DNA from: Ceratorhiza oryzae-sativae
Taxonomy: Eukaryota > Basidiomycota > Agaricomycetes > Cantharellales > Ceratobasidiaceae
Assembly: GCA_030998015.1 (NCBI GenBank)
Contig: JARWMV010000235.1
Location: 744,001-808,000 of the forward strand
DNA: 64,000 nucleotides
Direction: 5' to 3'
How positions within the stretch are numbered: the first letter of the stretch is position 1; the number at the start of each line of letters is the position of its first letter. A program made the position numbers and the translations under genes. Below the pieces are notes generated by a model. It saw nothing but the letters and a program-made list of their open reading frames with translations. It made no database searches and was not told where the DNA came from. Positions 23,037 through 33,614 of the stretch are shown here, in pieces.

Positions 23037-24063
23037 TCACAATCAGCGCCAACAATGGTGATGTTTGATCCTCACAACTCATGTCAAAGACGCTCCCATC
23101 GTGTATAGCGACTTGTGAGCAGGCAGGAATGGATTGGTTCGATCGAATGATGTCGTTTTAATATGTTTTCTGATTCGCTTTGACAGCTCTTCGGGGACCA
23201 CGTGCTTAGCTCAATGTAAGACAGGCGGTCACGGGAATGCTTTTTTTTGCATACATATTTAGAGACCTACACGGACACAGGGTCGAACCGGGCTAAGAGA
23301 AACACACCACAGGTGGGTAAAAAACGGGGCACAGAAGGGCGAAGCGGGGGACAGAGGTCAAACGACCCGAGGGCGTACTAACACGGGAGTGCTTCAAACT
23401 ATTGCTAAATCTACTCAATCACATTGAGACACGAAACCCCCTTGGAATGATTAATACCCGCGTATTCGAGTCATATTTCCAAATATGATGGTCAGTACTT
23501 AGCCAATTATTATTCAACAATGTTTTAGTGAGGCTATTTGGCAAGCTATTATAAGCGTCGGTTAAGGATTCATACGACAGTGCAACTTGCTTTGTTACTT
23601 GCGGTTGTTCCCGGTGTCTAGATTGATAAACATTCAGGCGCCTCACTATCATTGGCTCGTATGGTCGGGTTTGCATATCGGATTAAACGAATACGTGAGC
23701 GTCCCTAAACACCGGCATGGGATCATCTTCTTGATTTCTGCTTCTAAGAATACGACTTGCCAAGCGTCTCGGTTAACACCTTCTTATATCATCAATTCGA
23801 GCTTCGGGCTCGCGGATTGGCTGGTAGGTACGTTTCGGTCCGGGTATTTGAGATTTTGCAAGGTACAGATTCGAGTTGTTCTATGCAGAACGTATATACG
23901 CTATGGACGTATTGTGCCGAATAGCTTGGCGAGTTGGGCGCTCGGGATCATCCCTTCTTACCGGGCGGGGGCATGCGGAGCCCCATGGAGAATATAAGCT
24001 GTGGGTCTGCGTCGATTAATTTCAGGGCACTCTCTGGTCGCCTCACTTGCTTTCTCGAGAGCC
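23037..24063. other. Intergenic, no gene seen
   Basis: About 1 kb between the tRNA and the first MFS transporter. Frames here do not continue into the transporter and have no domain character. Confidence 0.5.
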
Positions 24064-26137
24064 ATGGCCATGTCGAACCGAAATATCGAGGTTGACGAGA
24101 AGGAAGTGCCTCGTCACAATGATTTTGTAAACGACGGCGGTAATGTCAAGATGGCTGCGCCAGTCGATGCGGCTGAGCGACGCTTGTTACGAAAGGTAAG
24201 ATATTACTTTAGCTTGGCAGACGATCCAATTCTTACTAGGTATCGAAATGTACAGCTTGATTGCCTGATTATGCCTATCACATGGGTCTTGTACTTGCTA
24301 GCTTGTAGGTTTAGGTATCCCAGCTTCCTAAAAAAAAATCGACTGACTTGACGTTGGACCCAGATCTCGACAGGAGTAGTGAGTGGCGCAATTGATACGT
24401 AACTTCCGTAATATTCATTTGCGTTTGTCAGACCTTGGAAATGCGAAGCTTCAAGGCCTCGAAGCAACGTTGATACCCAACGATGAATCTGGGGACCAGT
24501 TTGCATTGTTATCGGCCATGTTCTGTAAGCGCCATTCAAATCAGTGTAGGTGACACTAGCTAAATTTGGCGTAGACATTGCATATCTCTGTTGGCGTTGG
24601 TGGCTTTATTCTTAGCCAAATTAAACGCTAACATGTACTCATTTAGAAATTCCACTTACGCTAACTGCGAAGCGATTTGTGAGCCTTTCATCGTGCGCCC
24701 TCTATTTTCGTACTTACCTATCGCCCCAGTCCCCAAACATCGTTATTGGAGTAGTGACCATTGCATGGGGAGCTGCCTCTTCGCTCCAGGCCGTGGCATT
24801 TAATTATGCCGGAGTCACCACAGCAAGATACTTCCTGGGCTTGTTCGAGGCTGGATTGTATGTCGATCCAACCACTAGAGGCCACAGGCTGACTTTTGCT
24901 GCATAGTGGACCTGTGATTCCCTTTTACTACTCGCTTTTCTACCTAAAATCCGAGCACGGTTTCCGCACATCTTTCTTCATCAGTGCTGCTCCTCTCGCC
25001 GGCGCATTTGGTGGGTTGATTGCCTACGGTGTACAGCACATACAAAGCCATATCGCGACTTGGAGAATTCTCTTGTGAGTCACGACGTGGTTATGTATGC
25101 TTCAACCGATTAACCAATGGGCTATGTCTAGCCTCATTGAAGGCCTGCCTACCATTTTGGTTGGAATAATCGTACTGCTGTTCCTCCCCTCTCGCCCTGA
25201 AACCACCAAATGGCTCAGCGAAGACGAGCGCAAGCTTGCCCAGCGTCGGCTTAACCGTGAGGTTGCTTCAGAAGGCCAGTCGATCAATTGGAAACACGTT
25301 CTGATGAGCTTTACCGACTACAAAGTCTGGATGGTAAGTATATGCGCTTTTTTCCATGGTACGATGTTGATCGCGGTCATCTCAGATTTGCCTGATGTAT
25401 CAGTCCTTGAATGTTGCCCTGTCCTCGATCTCTATCTTCTTGCCTTCTATTGTCAAGACCCTTGGGTATACGAACGCCAAGGCTCAGTTGATGACAGTCC
25501 CGCCTTACGCCTGTGCCGGAGTAGTAATGCTGCTTGTGGCCAAGGCTAGCGATCGCTTGAAACTTAGGGGTCCATTTATTGCAGGCGTCCTTATGCTCAG
25601 CGGAATTGGGTACACTATCCTGTAAGCTTTCTTGAAGAGTTGTTTCAAGATAGGAATACTCACCTCGTGTGCCTAGTTTGGCTGTACCTGCTACGAACAA
25701 CCACGCTCGTTACGGTGCAATCTTCCTTGCTGTCACTGGGACATATTGTGGTATCCCGCTTGCGTGGGTTGGGTCTGCTTTGGATTAGGAGACTTTGGCT
25801 GATTATCTCTTGTAGTATGTCTTGGACTACTGGTAACGCTGGATCCGAAACTCGCCGCGGTGTCAACATGGCAATGTTGAACACATTCGGACACAGCATG
25901 GCTGTCCTTGGGTCTTATATCTATCCATCACGCGAGCGTCCTGCCTATAGGCGTGGTTTTGCGATCTGCTGCGGTTTTGCGTGGTGGGGCGCTTTCCTCG
26001 CAATTGTACTTTCTTTCCTCTTGCATCTGGAGAACCGTCGTCGCGACAGGAAGGAGGGTGGGCGACCTACCACTGGCGAAACACCAAATACAGCTGTCCA
26101 CGCGGACAAGGCGGAAGGCTTCCGTTATGTCCTTTGA
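24064..26137 (+). CDS. MFS transporter, allantoate/nicotinate permease type (copy 1)
   Basis: Major facilitator of the anion:cation symporter (Dal5/Tna1-like) family, probably a plasma-membrane uptake carrier for a small organic anion. The first exon is MAMSNRN followed by an acidic leader ending ERRLLRK. Exons then spell helix 1 and the family signature LAYLDRSNLGNAKLQGLE, then IPLTLTAKRFSPNIVIG, the motif around ARYFLGLFEAGL, GPVIPFYYSLFYLKSE, FFISAAPLAGAFGGLIAYG, the central loop LPSRPETTKWLSEDER, and the second half VPPYACAGVVMLLVAKASDRLKLRGPF, MSWTTGNAGSETRRGVNMAMLNT, GSYIYP. All introns are 45-60 bp with GT-AG ends and the reading frame is intact to the stop at 26137. It is a tandem paralogue of the next gene, in the same orientation. 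Confidence 0.9.
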
Positions 26138-26727
26138 GCATTGCTTTTCACTATCCTGTATTGTAGCTCAGTCGCGTCAAAAAGCATCAAATGCACCCAA
26201 GTACTGAGATCATGAAATTTAACTGGTTTTATGTTCTATGAGCATGGTATTCTATTGTCCTCAAAGCAAGCTCCACTACATGAACATTATGTGCACGGCG
26301 TTTGAGACACGACCAATGCCGAATTGAATGGTAATTGGTCATCGATTAGCGCCACTAATGACATCACGTCAGTGGTTGGCTCTGCCTCCCAACCAGCGCA
26401 GCGCGCCAGAAGTGTTCACCACACAACGCAGTCCAGTAGCCTCGCTCGGAAGTTGGTTATCAAATTATCCGACCTGTCGCTTCTGTATCTATATTAGGTT
26501 CGCGTCTATAAATGTCGCCCAATCGGAATTGGATCTGAGTCTTACCAGCCGCTCACAGCAGGGAATGCGCTAAGCCGGCCTGCTGCGAGTAGTTCTTTGG
26601 AAGGCATTACAAAGATGATATTTCAAGTGCCCCTTCCGTTTCGTCCGTGCCGCATCCGTATTAAGCGCTATTTAAACAGAGGGGCCTTGCCCAAAAGTAC
26701 TATGTCCCCCTCCTTCCTTCTCCCTCC
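26138..26727. other. Spacer between tandem MFS genes
   Basis: About 590 bp. A TATTTAAA box lies at 26669-26676. A 12-codon upstream frame opens at ATG 26702 and overlaps the main start codon, ending at 26737. Confidence 0.55.
26669..26676 (+). promoter_or_regulatory. TATA-like box of MFS copy 2
   Basis: TATTTAAA, 52 bp before the start codon at 26728. Confidence 0.4.
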
Positions 26728-28805
26728 ATGTCACTAAAGGAGAAGCCATCTGAAGTCCGAGTCGACCCGGGAAAAACAGAGAAAGATGAGGTGGACACGG
26801 GCACTGTGTTTATTGAAGGATTTGTTGGCCAGGGTGAAAGGAGGCTCGTCAGGAAGGTAGGCTGCATTTGTCGGTAGAGCGTTGGACGTCGCTTAATACT
26901 CGTAGTTGGACCTAATCATAATGCCTCTCTCGTGGATCCTCTACTTAATGGCCTGTAAGGGCAACGCTTTTATTATACCATCTATTCGGGACTAATTGGG
27001 CCATTACAGATTTGGACAGGGGCAGTAAGTCTTCATGGTAGCCATCCAGAGCATAGCTTATGGCCTCCCTAGACCTCGGAAATGCAAAACTCCAAGGGCT
27101 AGAGAAAACACTTATACCCCATGATCCTTCAGGCACTAAATTTGGGCTGCTTTCAGCTATATTCTGTAAGTGATCCGTGGGTCCTTCGCACTTTCAATCC
27201 CTGACTTGCCTTTTTAGATGTTGCCTACCTCACTTGGCGTACGTTCAGCTTATAGTCTCGTCAAGGAATAAAAATAATCTAAATCTGGTTCAATAGAATT
27301 CCCAATGATGCTAGTTGTCAAACGATTCGTCGGTGAATTGATCTTGAATTCACCAACGGAGGACTAATTGTTATTTTAGTCTCCTAGTCGGGTCATTGGA
27401 TCGGTAACAATCATGTGGGGCTTGTGTTCACTGCTGCAAGCGACAGCTTTTAGCTACCCAGGAATCGTAACTGCACGTTATTTTATGGGAGTATTCGAGG
27501 CTGGGTTGTAAGTCTATATAGTTCTGAGTGTGTTTTGCTCCTCACATTGCTCTTATAGTGGGCCAGTTATACCCTTCTACTACACTTTGTTCTACCTCAA
27601 GTCAGAACATGCGCTCCGAACTTCATTCTTCATTAGCGCAGGCCCACTAGCTGGTGCATTTGGAGGACTGATCGCTTATGCTGTCCAGTCTATCAAATCT
27701 CACATTGGGACATGGAGAATTCTGTTGTACGTGCTTTATCTAGCTATATGACCTGAAATCCGCCAACTTTAAGGAATCGCGTTCATAGCTTAATCGAAGG
27801 ATGTCCAACTGTGTTGGTCGGGATCATAGCCTTGTTTGTCTTGCCATCCCGACCTGAAACCACTAAATGGCTCTCTGAAGAAGAGCGAAAGATTGCAACC
27901 GAACGTTTGAAGCGTGAGGTAAAGCCCGAAGCGCGCCCGGTCAATTGGGGCCACGTTCGTATGAGCATTCTGGATTATAGAGCATGGATGGCAAGTGATG
28001 TTTCCAATCGTTCTCCGTCTATTTCTGACATTATGTATTTTGATAGGTCTCACTTCTCTACCAATCACTCAACATTGCACTATCGTCCATCTCAGTGTTC
28101 CTACCGACGATCATCAAAACGCTCGGTTATACAGATGCAAAAGCTCAACTCATGTCGGTTCCACCTTATGCATGCGCAGGCATTGTGATGTTGATCATGG
28201 CAAAAATGAGCGATCGGCTCAGATTGCGTGGACCGTTTGTTGCGGCGTCGCTTGCACTCAGCGGCGTCGGATATATAATTTTGTCAGTAACGTTTTTCGG
28301 CGCATACAATCACTCGCGCTAAGGTCTGTTGGCTGTAGGCTTGTGAGCTCACCGGAAAATGCTCACGCACGTTATGGAGCTATCTTTCTTGCTGTTGCTG
28401 GGACGTATACCGGAATACCTATCGCGTACGTGTTTCAAATGCTCTTCAATAACACCGATTGACCTTTTGCTCCTTTCTTTTGCAGAATGTCCTGGACGAC
28501 CGGGAATGGCGGGTCTGAAACACGTCGCGCGGTTAACATGGCGATGCTTAACACTATCGGTCAGGCCATGGCGGTTAGGATCTTACATTTATCCAGCTAA
28601 GGATTCCCCAACTTATAAGCGGGGATTTGCGATTTGTTGTGGCTTCGCTTGGTGGGGGTGTTTATTGGCGAGCACTCTATCTGTGCTACTCTGGCTCGAT
28701 AACCGCAATAGGGACAGGAAGGAGGGCGGCAGGCCACAAGAAGGGATGGCACCAGACACCGCAACTCATGCAGATAAAGCTGAAGGTTTCCGTTACGATA
28801 TTTAG
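26728..28805 (+). CDS. MFS transporter, allantoate/nicotinate permease type (copy 2, frameshifted)
   Basis: Close paralogue of copy 1 with the same exon plan: MSLKEKPSEVRVDPGKTEKD leader, LDLIIMPLSWILYLMA, YLDRGNLGNAKLQGLE, ARYFMGVFEAG, GPVIPFYYTLFYLKSE, LPSRPETTKWLSEEER, MSVPPYACAGIVMLIMAKMSDRLRL and MSWTTGNGGSETRRAVNMAMLNT. At about 28577 the frame breaks. After GQAMAV the sequence GTTAGG would read into a stop at 28598-28600, while the expected GSYIYPAKDSPTYKRGFAICCGFAWW continues one base on. One extra base, or two missing, explains it. The gene is thus either a recent pseudogene losing its last ~75 residues or carries a sequence error; every other exon is intact. One intron (after YRAWM, 27992) uses a GC donor, GCAAGT. 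The donor after KRF is the weak GTCGGT. Confidence 0.8.
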
Positions 28806-28982
28806 ACCATGGAAAACGATAAGCCTAACTTGTACTTGTACGCATCCAAACGAAATCGGGCGATTGCAAAGGATAAAAAACGGAATCAACTTGTTCATCA
28901 GTCTGGTATTCACAAGGGAGAAACGACATAAGAAATATAAAGCAAGGGTAGGAAGCATAGGGAATGGTGTTTTCCTTCAGTT

Positions 28983-31900
28983 TTATGCAGCATGGCCGAC
29001 GAATTCTCGCCATGACTTGACCTCGGAGGGAATGCGGCCTTCATAGTAAGGCCTCAATGCACCTTCAGGGATTTTTTTCGCCAGCGCCTCAACGAAAAGT
29101 TGAGCGCATCTAGCGTTGTTCAACAAGGGAAGGCCAAAGTCGACCGCGTTCCTGTGGCACGGCTCAGTAACCTAATTTGAGCTTCGAATGGGTACTAAAC
29201 TTACCTGCGAGCAACGTAGTCCTCATCTATTGCGTCCTTACCCCTCGACTTGGCAAGGTTAATGACGCACTGGATATTGTGCTCATCAAATACTTCGCGA
29301 AGTTTACGCTTGTCCTTGGTCGGGAAGAATATCCTCTTGCAGGATACATACGGAATAGAGTTCAAGAACTCTTCCACCTTAGGAGACGAGCAGTGCAGCT
29401 TGAATCCAAGGTCAATGAGTTGCTTAGCAATGGTCACCATCTCCGGTTTTGTGATGTCTCCGCCGATTAGTACACTGGAACCGAGCTTGGGCGGCTTGAA
29501 GCCAGTAGTACTGAGGAGCGAGGCCCAGTACGCTTCATGCACATCTTTTCCAAACGATGCGACTTCACCGGTACTAGCCATTTCTATCCAGAGCCAGCGC
29601 ATTCAACCAAAGTCCAATAACTTGAGAAGTGCTACCACTCACCAACGCCAAGGAATGGGTCCGCACCACCCAACCGGGTCCAAGAGAATTGTGCAACTTT
29701 GACTGAATAATAGTCGCGCTTCTCCTTCATCAAGTCTACCGGCTCGGGGACGTTTTCACCCGTGATCGCAGCTGAGGCAACTTGGATAAAGTTCTTGCCC
29801 AGCACCTTGCTCACAAATGGGAAACTGCGCGATGCCCGCAAATTACATTCGATGACCTTGAGTGCCGCTGGCTCGCCTTGACCATTATCTTGACGGATGA
29901 TTTGCATGTTAAACGGCCCAGAGATCTCGAACGCCGCAGCAACTTTCTCGGCAACCTCTTTGAGCCGATCCATGTCCGACTCGGGGAGCGAGAACGGGGG
30001 AAGCACGAGCGTTGCATCGCCAGAGTGGACACCGGCATTTTCAACGTGCTCTGAGACAGCGTGGATGAGGAGTTTGCCCTTGTGGGCGACTGCGTCCACA
30101 TCGATCTCTTGTGCGCCATCAATAAACTTCGTGATGACGACGGGGTGAAGCGGAGAGACCGAAGCAGCTGCAGAGAGGTGATGTTCAAGAGTCGACTCTT
30201 CGTAAACGACGTTCATTGCGGCACCAGAAAGCACGTATGATGGTCTAATGAGGACGGGGTAGCTAAAAGGTCATGCTTATTAGTCTCGACGTTGGACAAA
30301 ATCTTAGGAATATCTTATACCTGACACGATTAGCAAACTCCTTAGCAGCTTCAAGGCTAGTCACTTCAGCCCATTCAGGTTGATCAACACCAATCTTGTC
30401 AAGGACAGCAGAGAACTTGTGCCGGTCTTCAGCGGTATCGATCATGGACGGGTCAGTCCCTAGAACGTTGATACCAGATTGCTTAAGGCGAAGGGCGATG
30501 TTCTGCGGGAGTTGGCCTGAAGACCGAGAGTTGGCTGATGTCCATGTTTCTCGAAAGAGGCGACCTACCTCCGACACTAACGATCACACCCTGCGCCTGT
30601 TCCAGCTCGTAGATGTCCATAACACGCTCGAATCCAAGCTCTTCAAAGTACATTCGGTCGGCCTCGTCGTAATCTGTGGAGACGGTTTCAGGGTTGTAGT
30701 TGATCATGATTGTCCTGCGTCCACTTTCGCGCAGGCTGCGAGCGCAGGTTACTGCGCACCAATCGAACTCGACACTGGATCCAATGCGGTACACTCCCGA
30801 ACCGAGAACGATTGTTCCATGCTCGTCGAATTTAACATCGTGCTCCGAGGCGTTGTAGGTGGTATAAAGGTAATTGGTGTGCGCAGGGTATTCGGCAGCA
30901 AGTGTATCGATCCGCTTGACAAATGGAGTGACCCCAAGAGATTTCCGATGCTCACGAACGATGGCTTCGCTGCTATTTGTGAGGTTCGCAATTTGTTGGT
31001 CAGAAAATCCCATCTTCTTGGCACGATGCATGAGATCGCGGTCGATGGCCTCCACAGAACCAGCGGCTTTGAGAACCCGATTGGTCTGAACAATGTTGTC
31101 GATTTTGTAGAGATACCACTGTGACACGAATGAGCCTGTTTTCACACAGGTGAACACTCGTGTGACCGCACCTTGTCAATCTTGGTCAATTCATGGATAC
31201 GGTCAACAGTGTACCCGCAGTTGTACATTGCATGGGCAATGACGAACAGACGCATATCGGTCGGTACGCTCAATGCGTGATCAAGCTCGGGTCCTGCCTT
31301 CGGCTGGGCGTAGGCCTCAAAACCAACCCATCGTGGGTCTACTTGTCGGATTGCCTTTTGGAGAGACTCTTCCCATGTTCGTCCAATGGCCATAACTTCT
31401 CCGACACTCTTCATAGATGAACCAACCTCTCGGTTGACCTGGGACGAGAACTTGGCAAGATCCCACTTAGGGATCTTGGTCACGATATAGTCGAGTGAGG
31501 GTTCGAAGCACGCGGTTGTAGTTTTGGTAACAGCATTCGGTAGTTCAGGTAGGGTGTGTCCGAGCGCAATCTTGGCAGCGGTGTACGCGAGAGGATAGCC
31601 AGTGGCCTTGGACGCAAGCGCGCTACAAATAGCCGTCAATAAACGAATAAATGAAACGAGTGTAATTCTACCTAGAGCGACTTAGACTAGAAGGCAGTCA
31701 ATGTGAGCTTGGATTCCAAAAGTAGGTGGGCCAAACGTACCGGGCATTAACTTCAATAACACAGTACTCGCGGGAGTCGGGACTCAGGGCGTACTGGATA
31801 TTACATTCGCCCACAACACCCAAATGCCGGATAACTTTGAGTGCAGCGGAACGAAGCATATGATACTCGTCGTCATTGAGGGTTTGACTAGGGGCTACGA

Positions 31901-33183
31901 CAATAGAATCGCCGGTATGGGTACCAAGCGGGTCGAAGTTCTCCATATTGCAACAAATGATGGTGTTCTGTTACATTGTAAGTCATCGGTGAGCAGATAT
32001 CTTGTGGATGAACAAACTTACATCAGCCGCGTCACGAACTACCTCGTATTCAAGCTCCTTCCATCCCTTCATACTCTTCTCGATAAGAACCTGAGGGCTC
32101 AGAGATAGCGATTTGGCAGCTAAATCTCGAAGCTCATCCGGGTTGTTGGCAAATCCAGAGCCTAGCCCTCCGAGGGTAAATGCAGAGCGCAAGATGACGG
32201 GGTATCCAATAGCTTCGCCAGCGGCAAGTGCCGCATTCACGGATGAAACTGCTGTAGATCGAGCAACGGGAATATCGATCTCTACGCATATGGGTCAGTG
32301 TTGGGGCAAGACAGAAGAGAGTCCTGAAGCACGTGCCATTAAGGGCCTGTACGAATAGATCACGATCCTCGGATACCTCGAGAGTGCGGATTGGGGTGCC
32401 AAGGACCTTGACGCCAAGCCGCTCAAAGACACCCATCCGGTCGAGCTCAATGCCAACGTTCAGTGCGCTTTGGCCACCAAACGTGAGAAGAACGCCATCG
32501 GGGCGCTCCTTTTCGAGAACGTAGGCGACGTAGTCTGGTGTGATGGGCAGGAAATAAACCTCGCTCGCAAGCTGATGGCTCGTCTGCCATGTCGCAATGT
32601 TCGGGTTGATCAAAACTGCCTCGACGCCTGCCTCGCGCAGCGCCTTCATTGCTTGTGAGCCAGAGTAGTCGAATTCGCCCGCCTGCCCAATGCTCAGCCC
32701 GCCTGAACCGACAACGACGACCTTGCGGACGTCTGGCCGCTCGAGTTTGGGCAGAACCCGAGCAGATATCTTCCGCGCGAGCTCCGACGGGGAGCTCAGG
32801 ACGTGTTCGTTATTGGGCGCATAGTCTCCCACAGCTGGCGCCGCAACTGCGAGTGTCCTCGTGGTTGGTGCGATGCGGATGGGTCGGGATACATGCAGCG
32901 AGCGGCTAAGGGGCAGTGCTAAGCTGCGTGTGGTTGGGCTTTTCGGGCTATGATGCTTGTCGCAGACCGGGCCGCAGGTCGAGCAAAGGCCATGGTTTAG
33001 TGGAATGGAAAAAAGTTGCGTTGGAGTCGAGTCAACGCCCAAAATATAAAGCAAATTCCGGTTAGCCTTGTTTGGATATGATGCATCGGATTGATCGGAC
33101 GTAAGCACTCCATTTTCATTTCCCCTGGATGACCGAAGGGCTTTATCAATAATTAACCGGCCGAGAACAAACTCTGAATCCAT
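28983..33183 (-). CDS. CPA2: Carbamoyl-phosphate synthase, arginine-specific, large subunit
   Basis: About 1,190 residues in nine or so exons, complete at the C terminus ([14 protein letters not shown], stop at 28983-28985). It makes carbamoyl phosphate from bicarbonate, ammonia (passed from the small subunit) and two ATP, feeding ornithine transcarbamylase in arginine synthesis. Both ATP-grasp halves are visible: [21 protein letters not shown] and [15 protein letters not shown] starts, NPEYxxV-type segments, [10 protein letters not shown] and VIEVNAR in half 1, and [17 protein letters not shown] in half 2. The C-terminal MGS-like domain follows (about 29600-29200). The [20 protein letters not shown] stretch is a typical mitochondrial presequence, as in filamentous fungi. 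The open frame starts at 33183, but a better presequence start [18 protein letters not shown] lies at 32993 one base out of frame, so the 5' end is uncertain. It is convergent with MFS copy 2 at 177 bp. Confidence 0.93.
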
Positions 33184-33284
33184 AGCCGGAGTAATCTACG
33201 TAACGTGTGGGGTTAAAATTTACAATTTCCTCAGAAAACACGCCGTGGGCTAATGTAATCTGCAGGATCTCACAAGGAAACACA

Positions 33285-33356
33285 TTCTCAGTGGTCCAAC
33301 GGTCAAGACTCGTGCCTGTCACGCACGCAACCGGGGTTCGACTCCCCGCTGGGAAG
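33285..33356 (+). tRNA. tRNA-Asp (GTC)
   Basis: 72 nt, no intron. Acceptor TTCTCAG/CTGGGAA, anticodon stem CGTGC/GCACG around CTGTCAC (anticodon GTC), T stem CGGGG/CCCCG, discriminator G, then a TTTTT terminator. It begins 102 bp from the CPA2 frame start, on the opposite strand. Confidence 0.95.
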
Positions 33357-33542
33357 TTCATTTTTGCTTCATCTTATGAAAGCCATCTCTTATTCTCGGT
33401 TATCCTTAGTATATAAAGTTTATTCTACGGGCATCAATACTTTGAAGTTGTAGTAGTACGACGCTCGTTGGTATTCCCATCTCAGGAATCAGGTTAGAGT
33501 GGTGCGTATCGAGCAAAAGGAAAACATCCTGTAAAAAACGCA

Positions 33543-33614
33543 CTTCCCAGCGGGGAGTCGAACCCCGGTTGCGTGCGTGACAGGCACGAGTCTTGACCGT
33601 TGGACCACTGAGAA
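33543..33614 (-). tRNA. tRNA-Asp (GTC)
   Basis: Identical in all 72 nt to the copy at 33285-33356 but inverted, 186 bp away. The minus-strand 3' flank carries a TTTTTT terminator. Flanks outside the tRNA are not shared. Confidence 0.95.

Noticed and set aside
24204..24578. Minus-strand frame opposite the first MFS exons
   Set aside because: Antisense shadow; the plus-strand exons give the conserved transporter sequence.
33285..33614. Larger inverted duplication around the tRNA-Asp pair
   Set aside because: Identity stops at the tRNA ends; outside sequences do not match.
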